From a virus, in IMG/VR virus record IMGVR_UViG_3300046007_008772, positions 1-40,638 of that record: a stretch of DNA of 40,638 nucleotides. One strand, written 5' to 3'. A program made the position numbers and the translations under genes. The notes below the pieces were generated by a model. That model did not search any database, was not told the DNA's origin, and worked only from the letters and a program-made list of their open reading frames with translations. Positions 1-6,999 of the stretch are shown here, piece after piece. Within the stretch, counting starts at the first letter, position 1. Each line of letters begins with the position of its first letter.

Positions 1-980
1 AGACGACCCGAGGCGAGCATTCTGTCGCGCGTCACTTTGGACGCGCCTTTGGTCGAAGTTTTCGGCGCGCTGATCGGCTTGACAGGTGTGGGCGTTTTTA
101 CTGCTGCTTTCGCGGACGAGACTTTGCCGGCGGCCTTGCTCTTGGCTTGGTCGGCGGCTTGTTTGGCCATGAGGGTCTGCTCTCCGTAGAGGGCCAGACC
201 GACCCAGTATTCGGCTTGCGGGAGCTTCAAAAGCTCCGGCGCCTGCTTGACTGTGGCTTGGAACGCCGTGTGCATCGGCGTGCCTTTCTTGAAGATATCG
301 GGGAACAACGACTTCGCTGCCTCGACGGCCGGTTGACGCTGGGCGAGCCATTGCTGGCGTGCCGGGGCGTAGGTCACGATGACATCGTCTGCCTTGATAA
401 GGTAATTTTTCACCTCATCGGCATCGACGTAGACCTCGGTTCCGTCTGGGCGCTTTACGGTGGCGCCGTCCGAATTGCGTAAGGCCCATCGGCGGACCTC
501 TTGGGCGCTCTTGATTTTGGCATCAAGCGCTTCCTGCGTGTCCACATCGGCCAGCGGGTTTTCCGCGGTCGGCTGCAGCACAGGGCGTGCAGCTTCGTTG
601 ACCTGGGCTTCCAGCTCGGCGAGGCGCTTTTGGGCCTCCTCGTATTGCGATTTGACGGTGGCGGCTTCTTCGGCTGCGGCTTTCTTCTGGGCCGTCAGCT
701 TATTTATGCGCTTCTGGATCTTATCCGGTGAGGGCGCTTCGCCTTCCTCGTCTTCGCTGTCCTCGGAGCTTTCGCTTTCCTCGGTCGCTTCCTCGTTATC
801 TTCATTCGCATCTTCGCTTTCGCTGGATGCGTCTTCTGCTGTCTCGTCTTGTGAAAGATCACCGGATTCCTCCGGTTTCACTTCTTCCTCGGTGCGCTCG
901 GCCGGCGGCCGCAGCTCATCGAGAGCTAGTGAAAGAATATCGTCCGTACCTGCAGCCGTAGCTGCTTTCCCTTCGTCCAT
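1..980 (-). CDS. Scaffold/capsid-assembly-like protein (C-terminus cut by window edge)
   Basis: This gene is open at the left edge; 326 residues are visible. The ATG at 980 is preceded by a strong GGAGG ribosome-binding site. The first 25 residues are followed by a very acidic Glu/Asp/Ser-rich stretch (about residues 27-80), then a Lys/Glu/Ala coiled coil (about 83-125), and a Lys/Ala/Pro/Thr-rich tail near the edge. Acidic plus coiled-coil composition and a position after the large terminase and before a capsid gene fit an internal scaffold that directs procapsid assembly. A sigma70-like promoter lies about 95 bases upstream, so it probably heads the head-gene transcript. No catalytic motif is seen. 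The scaffold role is inferred from composition and order. Confidence 0.7.
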   Translation of the reverse strand, partial: MDEGKAATAAGTDDILSLALDELRPPAERTEEEVKPEESGDLSQDETAEDASSESEDANEDNEEATEESESSEDSEDEEGEAPSPDKIQKRINKLTAQKKAAAEEAATVKSQYEEAQKRLAELEAQVNEAARPVLQPTAENPLADVDTQEALDAKIKSAQEVRRWALRNSDGATVKRPDGTEVYVDADEVKNYLIKADDVIVTYAPARQQWLAQRQPAVEAAKSLFPDIFKKGTPMHTAFQATVKQAPELLKLPQAEYWVGLALYGEQTLMAKQAADQAKSKAAGKVSSAKAAVKTPTPVKPISAPKTSTKGASKVTRDRMLASGR

Positions 981-1074
981 GGAAAAACCTCCAAGTAGTG
1001 CCAGGGCGTCCGTCGCCCAGTCCGATCAACAACCTCGAGTGCCATGAGGGCACAACTCACCGTTGATGCTATAT

Positions 1075-1102
1075 AGTATAGCGTCTGAGTATAAAATGTC
1101 CA
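1075..1102 (-). promoter_or_regulatory. Candidate sigma70-like promoter for head genes
   Basis: Read on the minus strand there is TGGACA (1102-1097), a 16-base spacer, and TATACT (1080-1075). Transcription would start near 1068 and give a leader of about 90 bases before the scaffold-like gene at 980. The surrounding DNA is AT-rich compared with the genes around it. Assigned by motif only. Confidence 0.5.
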
Positions 1103-1283
1103 GCACTATTTTCGCGTGACGGTATTGTTTAACGATACTCCGCTTATGTCTTCAGGCGACATCTGGATAGAATCGCATATACCTGTGCACAAGTGTTTGC
1201 ACTTTGTGTCACAAAATGTGCGGTGTTTTTGCAGCGACAAGTCGCTTAATGACAGCTTCACGCTACATTAAGCCAGCGTAGTG

Positions 1284-1316
1284 TCGCCGCACGGCAACAT
1301 TTTGCCGTGTCGGCGA
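1284..1316. terminator. Strong two-part hairpin, no T-tract
   Basis: ACGGCAA-CATT-TTGCCGT (1291-1308) forms a perfect 7-base-pair stem. It is extended by TCGCCG (1284-1289) facing CGGCGA (1311-1316) after a small bulge. A further ACGGCAAC copy follows at 1317-1324. The hairpin lies 73 bases after the stop at 1389 on the transcribed strand. No run of T follows it on either strand, so it may be a pausing or regulatory element rather than a simple intrinsic terminator. Confidence 0.45.
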
Positions 1317-1388
1317 ACGGCAACCTGTAAGAAGAACTTTTCGATTTTGTCTAATAGTTCAAACGTGGCTTGAACTACTGCGCAGAAA

Positions 1389-1673
1389 CTACTCCACGGT
1401 CACCGACTCGGCGCGGCGCTGCTCCAAGGCTTCCCACAGCTCGAGGAGCGCGGAGAGTTGGCCGCTGGCGTGGGCCAGGTAGCCGGGTTCCTTGGCGGTG
1501 GCCATCGTGCTGACCAGCAGGGAGGTGTCGGCGATGCGGTCCTGGATCTCGGTCATCACGGCGAGGAAGGCCGGCGGGGCTTGGTCGCGGGAGAAGGCGA
1601 GGGCGCCTTTGGGGTTGTAATTGTCGGTCGTCCGGTAGCGGTCAACCGGGATGGGCTTGGTTTTGGTGAACAT
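1389..1673 (-). CDS. Phage protein of unknown function between terminase and scaffold
   Basis: 94 residues. I chose the ATG at 1673, eight bases after the previous stop, because residues upstream of it in the same frame are low-complexity shadow of the zinc-ribbon gene. It begins MFTKTKPIPVDRYRTTDNY, then has a helical, Leu/Ala/Glu-rich C-terminal half that could form a coiled coil. Packaging-module small proteins in this slot may be connector or packaging accessory proteins, but no family is recognised. Confidence 0.7.
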   Translation of the reverse strand: MFTKTKPIPVDRYRTTDNYNPKGALAFSRDQAPPAFLAVMTEIQDRIADTSLLVSTMATAKEPGYLAHASGQLSALLELWEALEQRRAESVTVE

Positions 1674-1680
1674 AAGTCTT

Positions 1681-1887
1681 TTAGCGGCGATGCACCATGC
1701 GCTCAAGCGCCCAGATGGCGGCGATGACGTGCGGGCCGCAGGCTTGGCAGACCATACCGAGCTGGTGGTCCTCGCCGTGGATGTCGCCGATACGAAGCGG
1801 CTTGGTACACACACCGCACTTCGGCGTGTCACTGCCGCGGCGTTGCGGGCGCAGGCGGCTGGGCGGGGCTGGCGGTGCTTGGGTCAT
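1681..1887 (-). CDS. Small zinc-ribbon-like protein
   Basis: 68 residues. The start overlaps the terminase stop as TAATG, which fixes it at 1887. Two Cys-x-x-Cys knuckles (CGVC and CQAC, about 25 residues apart) with His residues between them suggest a single bound zinc. The N-terminus is Pro/Arg-rich. It sits directly after the large terminase and is translationally coupled to it, so it may be a packaging accessory or a nucleic-acid-binding protein. The function is not known. Confidence 0.75.
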   Translation of the reverse strand: MTQAPPAPPSRLRPQRRGSDTPKCGVCTKPLRIGDIHGEDHQLGMVCQACGPHVIAAIWALERMVHRR

Positions 1888-3464
1888 TAGTAGCTTCCTC
1901 CTCCGTGGCTGCGCAGGATGTCGCCTTCGACGTTGATGGCGTCGGAGAGGCAAACGTATCTCAGGAGGTCTACAAAATCTTTTACAGCACCTAGCTTTTT
2001 GTCCGCACCAGTATAAGTCTGCAGCGCATAGATGACATTCTTGCAGTTCTCCGAGATGTAGAGCTTCGGCTGGTTGCGCGCGTCCACCGGCTTCTCGGGG
2101 TTGTATGACAGCGCGTCATTGATCATGCTGACGCCCTCATTGATGCTGTCGCCCGGTGTCGCCGTGAAGAGCATGCCGAGGTCGGCCATCTCGTCGATCA
2201 ACGTGGTTGGCGATTCCTTGCCGAGGGTGCGGGCGTTGCCGTAGCGCGAATCCATCCACCTCTCAAAGATTTCCTCGCCGCCTTCGACGCGCAGGATCTC
2301 GTCTTTGTAGCGCTCTAAGCCGAAGCCGAAGTCCTGCTGCGCGGGTCCGGGCTTGCCGTCGAGCTTCTTGCCATCCGGCAGCGCCCACTCGCCAGCGTAG
2401 CCCACGCCTTCGATGTAGGACGTTTGGTCTGGCCATTCGCGGTAGACGACGATGCGGCCGGCGGTGTCGTGGACGGTCCAGATCATGGCCCAGTTCTTGC
2501 CGCTCGCCGGATCGACCCAGTGGTAGCGGGTGCCTTGCGGGACATCGCTGTGGCGGATGACGTGGACCTTGGGATTGAAGAGCGGAAAGCGGCCGCTGAT
2601 GGCTTTGGTCGGGACGCCGTAGGCGCGGCAGAGGATTTTTTCTTTGGTCTCGCTCTGCAGCTCTTTCTTCATCCGCGACCAGCCGGCCCAGGGATTTGAC
2701 TGCGTGTGGAAATATAAAATCGGGCGGCCCTTGGGGTTTAGCTGCTCGATGGGCACCTTCTCGTAGCCAGAGGCCTCGCCCTTGTCGTTCTTGAGCGGCA
2801 GCAGCTCGGCGTCCGTATCGGTGACGGTCTTGGCGCCAGATAAGTAGTCGGCCACAGTCGGCGACCAGCCCTCCACCGGCGTGAATGTCACGGCGAGCTT
2901 GCCGTTCCGGTCCACCAAGCGGAACCGGAGCGTTTCGAGGACATCAAGCGGGACTAATTCGTCCGCCCAGGCAAAATCGATTTCGCCGCCCTCCAGCGTG
3001 GACGGATCTTGCGCGTAATTGCGGAAGATGCAGATGGATTGGTTGGGCGCAACGAATTTGGCCTCGGTGAATCCGCCCTTAACGCTGTAGGTGATGTTGG
3101 TGACCTGTCCCTTGCGCGCGTTTTTCCACTCCGGCGGGACATATTTCCAGACGCGCGGCTGCTGAAGCTCGATGCTGTTGGGTGCGGTGGTTTGGAAGCA
3201 CCAGACGACCGCCCCAGGTTTGCTGTACATGATTTTGAGCGCCTCTTTCGCTGCCCACTCCGTCTTTCCGCTCCGGTTTCCGCCCAGAACAAGCAATTCG
3301 CGGTGCTTATCGATCAACTCGGACGCGCGCTTCCACACCGGCGGGATGTAGCCATAGCGGAACGGGTCTGATGCCTCGCGGGCGATCAGTTCTTCGCGTG
3401 TTTTGAGATATTTCCAGCCTTCGTCGGCGCCCAGCTTCTCGAGCAGGTCAAGATCGACCTGCAT
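1887..3464 (-). CDS. terL: Terminase large subunit (packaging ATPase and nuclease)
   Basis: About 525 residues from the ATG at 3464. The frame stays open to 3650, and the true start could be a GTG at about 3506 or another codon upstream, since no clear ribosome-binding site is seen. The ATPase shows a Walker A motif GGNRSGKT (residues 61-68) and a Walker B-like IDFAWADE (162-169). The C-terminal half has the WVDPASGKNW segment expected at the start of the RNase H-like nuclease that cuts concatemers. It powers DNA entry through the portal. No small terminase subunit is recognised beside it; the 69-residue gene upstream or the HTH protein at 12055 are possible partners. Confidence 0.95.
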   Translation of the reverse strand: MQVDLDLLEKLGADEGWKYLKTREELIAREASDPFRYGYIPPVWKRASELIDKHRELLVLGGNRSGKTEWAAKEALKIMYSKPGAVVWCFQTTAPNSIELQQPRVWKYVPPEWKNARKGQVTNITYSVKGGFTEAKFVAPNQSICIFRNYAQDPSTLEGGEIDFAWADELVPLDVLETLRFRLVDRNGKLAVTFTPVEGWSPTVADYLSGAKTVTDTDAELLPLKNDKGEASGYEKVPIEQLNPKGRPILYFHTQSNPWAGWSRMKKELQSETKEKILCRAYGVPTKAISGRFPLFNPKVHVIRHSDVPQGTRYHWVDPASGKNWAMIWTVHDTAGRIVVYREWPDQTSYIEGVGYAGEWALPDGKKLDGKPGPAQQDFGFGLERYKDEILRVEGGEEIFERWMDSRYGNARTLGKESPTTLIDEMADLGMLFTATPGDSINEGVSMINDALSYNPEKPVDARNQPKLYISENCKNVIYALQTYTGADKKLGAVKDFVDLLRYVCLSDAINVEGDILRSHGGGSY

Positions 3465-3571
3465 AACCGGATGCGGCGTGGGCTTAAATCGTTGTGCGTG
3501 CTCGTTCACGAAATAGATCGGGCGCCGGCCGGTGCGACTGCGCAGCCGCCAGCTTCCCCCGAAGCCGTTGT

Positions 3572-3781
3572 TTAAACCGGCGCGGCGCCCAAAATGTCCA
3601 AAGTCGGATTCTCTGCGCAGGCGAGCTGGTCGATGCGCGCGGTCAGCCACCGGCCGCCATTCTCGCGGCAGACAGTGACGTAATCGTTCTCAAGGCCGCC
3701 CTGTGCGACAACGTAGAGGACTCGGCAGATGCCGATGCCGTCTACTTCGACGCGGAAGTTGTGGGGCGGCCAGGAGATCAT
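3572..3781 (-). CDS. Small phage protein of unknown function upstream of terminase
   Basis: 69 residues starting MISWPPHNFRVEVDG, with a balanced composition and a patch CRENGGRWLTARIDQL that looks like folded protein rather than shadow. It begins directly after the gene-poor stretch and is the first gene of the packaging transcript. The ATG at 3781 has no strong ribosome-binding site. It may be a head-to-tail or terminase accessory protein; no family assigned. Confidence 0.65.
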   Translation of the reverse strand: MISWPPHNFRVEVDGIGICRVLYVVAQGGLENDYVTVCRENGGRWLTARIDQLACAENPTLDILGAAPV

Positions 3782-3886
3782 ATGAAAAAAAGAGACAGGG
3801 CCACCGGCATTTCAGCGCCCAGACGCGCATTGCCAGCCGGTGATGGTTAGCGTTCCCTGCCTGTTGACCGCTTCGCCTATCTTGCG

Positions 3887-3905
3887 AAAAGCCGAAGGGG
3901 CTTTT
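3887..3905. terminator. Bidirectional rho-independent terminator
   Basis: AAAAGCC-GAAGG-GGCTTTT: a 7-base-pair stem with a 5-base loop, flanked by A4 and T4, so it works in either direction. It lies about 310 bases after the last early gene and would stop the long leftward early transcript before the packaging genes. Confidence 0.75.
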
Positions 3906-3939
3906 GTCAGCGAGGCGGCACCTTTGTTTTGCCGGGGAC

Positions 3940-3953
3940 GGTGCGGCCGCACC
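3940..3953. repeat. Perfect 14-base palindrome
   Basis: GGTGCGGCCGCACC is identical on both strands and is followed on the plus strand by TTTT. A partial echo, GGCACCTTT, lies about 20 bases to the left. It may be a protein-binding dyad or part of a tandem terminator with 3887-3905. Confidence 0.5.
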
Positions 3954-4215
3954 TTTTCAGACGCACGGGTGACCATGGTTGCGAGGGTAGTGGGGTGCCG
4001 TATTATCTGGGGCCGACACGACCAATAAGCCATATCCCTCTCCCGACCACAGGATACACCATACGGTGCTCCTCGTTTACTACGCTGCCCGGACAAAAAG
4101 AATGTGCAGGCGCCCCACTCGTCTCGCTCGGTGGAGCTGGGCATCCCGGAGATGGTCCGCGGCGTCACACCACATGAACGCCGGCGAGAACCCGCTTGAG
4201 CCTGCAACTTGAAAG

Positions 4216-4368
4216 TCATTTGGATTTGCGCTTGCGCATCTCCGCGCAGAGGGCGTCGGCCTTGCGCTTGGCCGCCTCGGCAACAAGTTTGGTGCGCTTG
4301 GACTTGAGAAGGACGATGGCTTTGTCAATCTCTTCAATTTCCGGTGTCATAATATCGTACTTACTCAT
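4216..4368 (-). CDS. Small Lys/Glu-rich coiled-coil protein
   Basis: 50 residues, MSKYDIMTPEIEEIDKAIVL..., ending in a Lys/Arg-rich tail (MRKRKSK). The ATG at 4368 overlaps the previous gene's stop as ATGAGTAA, which favours it over the internal ATG at 4350. The whole protein is predicted by eye to be helical, with alternating Lys and Glu and a heptad-like pattern. It is the last clear gene of the early operon. Function unknown; a nucleic-acid or protein-protein adaptor is possible. Confidence 0.7.
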   Translation of the reverse strand: MSKYDIMTPEIEEIDKAIVLLKSKRTKLVAEAAKRKADALCAEMRKRKSK

Positions 4369-4516
4369 AAATAGTGATTCGCCACAGGCCAGCTTGGGCG
4401 ATGGCGTAGCCGAGCCAGATTATGGCGTGCCAGAACTTGTGCTGGAGCAGGCCGAGGTCGATGGCGACGGCGAAGTAGATAAAGCCCACCAAGGCGATGA
4501 GGACGCTGGAGGTCAT
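4361..4516 (-). CDS. Small two-helix membrane protein
   Basis: 51 residues with two hydrophobic segments: SSVLIALVGFIYFAVAIDLG (3-22) and, after LLQHKFWH, AIIWLGYAIAQAGLW. The start overlaps the upstream stop as ATGA and the stop overlaps the next start, so it is translationally coupled on both sides. It would sit in the inner membrane. It lies in the early operon, away from the lysis cassette, so a role in exclusion or host takeover is as likely as a holin role. Confidence 0.75.
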   Translation of the reverse strand: MTSSVLIALVGFIYFAVAIDLGLLQHKFWHAIIWLGYAIAQAGLWRITIYE

Positions 4517-4764
4517 CGCTTGTTAAGCGCCTCTTTTAAGTCATGTCGAGTGTAGTGCAGGTCAGCCAGCAGCACCTCGTTGGATTCGCTCATTTCGTTG
4601 GCGATCCTTCTGGCCTCGCGCAGCTCCTGCTCAAGGCGCTCAATCTTGTCGCAGGCTTCATCAATCGCCTTGCCGACCTTTAGGCCGCTAGGCGGCTGCC
4701 GGTCATCTTCACCGCGGCGCCAGCGGTTGAAGTTGCGCAGAAATGTGACGGTTGGATCGCTCAT
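4513..4764 (-). CDS. Small coiled-coil phage protein
   Basis: 83 residues. The N-terminus (MSDPTVTFLRNFNRWRRGED) is basic; residues about 28-80 form a long charged helix (EACDKIERLEQELREARRI...) typical of a coiled coil. It overlaps neighbours by ATGA at both ends. Proteins with this layout are common in phage early regions and have no known role. Confidence 0.8.
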   Translation of the reverse strand: MSDPTVTFLRNFNRWRRGEDDRQPPSGLKVGKAIDEACDKIERLEQELREARRIANEMSESNEVLLADLHYTRHDLKEALNKR

Positions 4765-4916
4765 CGGCGCGCTTTGGCGGTTTTGGCGGATGCGCGGAAG
4801 GCTTTGGCGGTCGGAGCGCCGGCGGACCCGGGCTTGCGCATCTTCTCACCGCTTCCGGCGGCGATGCGGGCTTTTTTGGCGTGGATGTTTGCGTATAGTC
4901 CTGCGGGTTTTTTCAT
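4761..4916 (-). CDS. Small basic phage protein with AAGSGEKMRKPGSAGAPTA motif
   Basis: 51 residues, strongly basic (Lys/Arg/Ala-rich), starting MKKPAGLYANIHAKKARI. The central motif IAAGSGEKMRKPGSAGAPT resembles a motif I recall from many small uncharacterised phage proteins. It is coupled to the next gene by ATGA. The start at 4916 follows the previous stop by 2 bases. The charge suggests DNA or RNA binding. Too short for the usual ORF cutoffs, so it could be missed by automatic callers. Confidence 0.8.
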   Translation of the reverse strand: MKKPAGLYANIHAKKARIAAGSGEKMRKPGSAGAPTAKAFRASAKTAKARR

Positions 4917-4918
4917 AA

Positions 4919-5038
4919 TTATTCTTCTTCGTTGTTTCCGTAGCGGATGGCCCAGGCGAACATGCCGCCGTAGGCCGCCAGGGCACCGAGCACCACGCCG
5001 ATGGCGAGGCCGATGAGGATGTATCCAGCGGCGGTCAT
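4919..5038 (-). CDS. Very small single-span membrane protein
   Basis: 39 residues: MTAAGYILIGLAIGVVLGAL..., one transmembrane helix (about 5-29) with glycine repeats, then a charged tail RYGNNEEE. The start at 5038 overlaps the metallopeptidase-like gene's stop as ATGA. It is likely an inner-membrane microprotein expressed with the replication genes. Function unknown. Confidence 0.7.
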   Translation of the reverse strand: MTAAGYILIGLAIGVVLGALAAYGGMFAWAIRYGNNEEE

Positions 5039-5283
5039 TCGATCACTCGCCTCCACTTGTCGCGCCAGAGGCTGCGGGACATGGTGCCGGCGGCCTCGGC
5101 AACGGCTTCTTCGCTCAGGTGGGGAAAGCAGTCGTGCAACAATTCATGGATGATGGTGTCCATCTCATCGATGCCGCTTTGCCGCGGGTCAATGTATACA
5201 CGGCCATCGCCCAGCGTCATGCCGTCCGCTTTCTCGCGGCCGAGCTTGCGCCGGACGATGGCTATGTATTTTCTGCGGGGCAT
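5035..5283 (-). CDS. Small HExxH metallopeptidase-like protein
   Basis: 82 residues. The start MPRRKYIAIV at 5283 is fixed by a TAATG overlap with the upstream nuclease. It carries IIHELLHDCFP, an HExxH zinc-binding motif (HELLH), followed by an acidic LSEEAVAEAA helix that could supply the third zinc ligand. The size and motif resemble small phage minimal metallopeptidase folds of the ImmA/SprT-like kind. Substrate unknown. Encoded between a RecB-like nuclease and a membrane microprotein. Confidence 0.8.
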   Translation of the reverse strand: MPRRKYIAIVRRKLGREKADGMTLGDGRVYIDPRQSGIDEMDTIIHELLHDCFPHLSEEAVAEAAGTMSRSLWRDKWRRVIE

Positions 5284-6050
5284 TAGGCAGCCTTCTTGAG
5301 CCGAAGGTTTGCGTAGTGGAGCGCGAGGCGGGCCTTGAAGTTTTCCCACAGGGGTTCTGCGGAGAAGATCCACGACACCTCAAAGTCATCCGGCGACTCC
5401 TTGCCGATGCGCACGATGCCGCGGCGCTGGACTTTCATGTTAGGGCGGTTCTCGTTCCAGAGCTGCTCGTAGCCGGCCAGCTGGATCTTGTGCGCGCCGA
5501 CAATTGCTTTGCTGGTCTTCCAGTCAAGGAGGACGATCTTGCCGTCACGGTCGCGGGACGGTGCATCGATGGTGCCGCCGAAAAGGTATTCCTCGGAGAC
5601 GAGCTGCACTTCGGGTTCGATGACGGTGAAGCCTTCGCTGTCCCACCAGCGCTTGAAGTTGTTGAACGCGATGGTCGCTTTCTCGACATCCGCGGGGCTA
5701 AACTCGGAGAGGTCGGCAACGTGACCGTGCAGGAAGCACTCAATGAGGAAGTGCGCGATGGTGCCGATGTCGGCGGCCTTGTCTCGCACCTTGCGGTAGT
5801 CTTGTCCTTCCATGCCGAGCTTCCACGCCCAATGAATCAAGCCGCTGCTGTCCTCGCCGATCTTGGCGATGGTGCTGGCGCCGGGAACGTCGGTTCCGTC
5901 TTTGAGCGGATACTTCTGGTGGGCGCGGGTCTTCTCAAGGCGGACGATTTTGCGGCCGTCCTCAGTAAAGCGGTCCGGCTCCGCGGGCTTGGCGGCTTTC
6001 GCCGCTTTGCCCTTGGTGCTCGGCTTGCGTGTGGTGTTTTTCTTGGGCAT
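5283..6050 (-). CDS. PD-(D/E)XK nuclease, RecB/Cas4-like
   Basis: 255 residues. A Lys-rich tail (1-25) precedes the nuclease domain. The core shows IGTIAHFLIECF (95-106), GGTIDAP with D162, LLDWKTSK with D176 and K178, and a downstream KIQLAGYEQLW with the Gln typical of the RecB-type QxxxY motif. It probably acts as an exonuclease in phage recombination or host DNA breakdown. It follows the SSB by 5 bases and is coupled to the metallopeptidase-like gene, giving a recombination cluster of SSB, resolvase and exonuclease. Confidence 0.9.
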   Translation of the reverse strand: MPKKNTTRKPSTKGKAAKAAKPAEPDRFTEDGRKIVRLEKTRAHQKYPLKDGTDVPGASTIAKIGEDSSGLIHWAWKLGMEGQDYRKVRDKAADIGTIAHFLIECFLHGHVADLSEFSPADVEKATIAFNNFKRWWDSEGFTVIEPEVQLVSEEYLFGGTIDAPSRDRDGKIVLLDWKTSKAIVGAHKIQLAGYEQLWNENRPNMKVQRRGIVRIGKESPDDFEVSWIFSAEPLWENFKARLALHYANLRLKKAA

Positions 6051-6055
6051 GGCGA

Positions 6056-6628
6056 TTACCAGCTAATCTCTTCGTCGTCAGTGCCGGTCTTGCGTGCGGC
6101 AGGCTTGGCTTCGGACACGTCGAAGCCGTAGGACACGGCGCTGCCACCGTCGCCCCAAGTGACCAGCTCAAGGACTTGCACCGCTTTGGGCTGGAGCGTG
6201 ACGCCGGCGCCGAGGGACGCCGTGTACCAGCAGTAGGGAACTACCGCGACTTTGATCTTGGAGCCGCCGCCGATGTTGTCGGTGATGGGTTCGCCCGCGG
6301 CGTTGAAGAGCTTGGGTGCGCGGCTGTACATCTCGCCGTCCTTGCCCTTGCCCATGGCCTTCACCTTGAGCTTGAGTTGGACGAGGCCGTCGTTGTCTTC
6401 CCACGGCGCGGCGTGCATTTTCAATTTGTCCTTCTTCAGCTCGGCCTTTTTCTGCGCAACGAACTCGGCGAGCAGGGACTCGACTTGGCTGAGGAACGGT
6501 TCGGCTTCCTCGGCAGACATCTCGAGGTTGACTTTGTAAACGCCGACTTCATCGAACTTCGTGTCGGGTTTATTGAGGCTGGCGTAGCGGGCGATGCCCA
6601 CGGGCGTGGTTATGGTTTTGGATGGCAT
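6056..6628 (-). CDS. Single-stranded DNA-binding protein, T7 gp2.5-like
   Basis: 190 residues. The N-terminal part (GIARYASLNKPDTKFDEVGVYKV) matches the pattern of the gp2.5/DUF2815-type OB-fold SSB family. The protein ends in an acidic tail with an aromatic last residue (TGTDDEEISW), the hallmark of SSBs that recruit partners through the C-terminus. It coats single strands during replication and recombination. It sits between the resolvase-like and exonuclease genes, as expected for an annealing/recombination set. Confidence 0.9.
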   Translation of the reverse strand: MPSKTITTPVGIARYASLNKPDTKFDEVGVYKVNLEMSAEEAEPFLSQVESLLAEFVAQKKAELKKDKLKMHAAPWEDNDGLVQLKLKVKAMGKGKDGEMYSRAPKLFNAAGEPITDNIGGGSKIKVAVVPYCWYTASLGAGVTLQPKAVQVLELVTWGDGGSAVSYGFDVSEAKPAARKTGTDDEEISW

Positions 6629-6630
6629 GG

Positions 6631-6999
6631 TTATGTGTTTGGTTGGGTTTTTGGTTGGATAGGAAAGTCGGAGTGACGCATCAGGGCGCAGAAGTCCTCT
6701 TCGTTGAGCGTATAAAGGCGGCGGCAGTCGTCTTTGCGGTGGACAACTACGGCGCGTTGCTCCGGGAGTTTGTCGCGCTGCGCTTGAGCCATGGCCGCAT
6801 CAAGATCAAAGCGGGCGCGGCCGTGGCGCTTGCACTCAAAGTGCCAATCCGGCAAGCAGGGCACGACAACATCGGGAGCCGAGATTCCCCACGATCCTTG
6901 GCTCACTTGCGCACCCCGCTTTGCCGGAAATCCTTCGGCGGTCAACGCCTTGGCGACTTCGCGTTCAAAGCATGCGCCTTTCTGGCGGGAGTTAATCAT
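6631..6999 (-). CDS. Holliday-junction-resolvase-like PD-(D/E)XK nuclease
   Basis: 122 residues. The pattern NSRQKGACFEREVAKAL, GFPAKRGAQ, APDVVVP (D43) and FECKR (E55, K57) is the compact E...D...ExK core of Hjc-like resolvases found in phages. It would resolve branched recombination or replication intermediates before packaging. The start overlaps the GIY-YIG gene stop by ATGA, and the SSB gene begins 2 bases after its stop. Confidence 0.85.
   Translation of the reverse strand: MINSRQKGACFEREVAKALTAEGFPAKRGAQVSQGSWGISAPDVVVPCLPDWHFECKRHGRARFDLDAAMAQAQRDKLPEQRAVVVHRKDDCRRLYTLNEEDFCALMRHSDFPIQPKTQPNT

Larger units (their letters stand above)
981..1388. promoter_or_regulatory. 408-base intergenic control region upstream of the head genes
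   Basis: I see no gene here. The stretch is less GC-rich than its neighbours. It holds the promoter at 1075-1102 and, upstream of it, several inverted repeats: CACAAGTG facing CACTTTGTG near 1190-1210; AGCGAC-AA-GTCGCT at 1233-1246; CTTAAT facing ATTAAG near 1245-1272; and a large two-part hairpin at 1284-1316. It also has a 16-base exact repeat shared with 16627-16642. It could terminate the terminase transcript, hold a late-gene activator site, or serve in packaging. Confidence 0.6.
3782..4215. promoter_or_regulatory. 434-base gene-poor stretch between early and packaging genes
   Basis: A 135-codon open frame crosses this stretch (4219 to 3812) and starts with an ATGA overlap at the preceding stop, but it runs through a textbook terminator hairpin (3887-3905) and has Arg/Ser/Cys-rich shadow-like composition, so I do not call it a gene. 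A 14-base perfect palindrome is at 3940-3953. A 19-codon mini-ORF behind a GAGGAG site begins near 4061 on the minus strand. The stretch most likely ends the early operon and starts the packaging transcript. Confidence 0.55.

Noticed and set aside
1-980. Direct joining of the two window ends into one gene
   Set aside because: The frames at the edges do not match when joined, so some sequence is missing between them.
4004-4063. 19-codon mini-ORF (MVYPVVGRGIWLIGRVGPR) behind a GAGGAG site
   Set aside because: Good ribosome-binding site but too short to support as a gene without homologs; possible leader peptide.
3812-4219. 135-codon minus ORF starting with an ATGA overlap
   Set aside because: Crosses a strong bidirectional terminator hairpin, has shadow-like Arg/Ser/Cys-rich composition and no recognisable family; kept as a gene-poor region.
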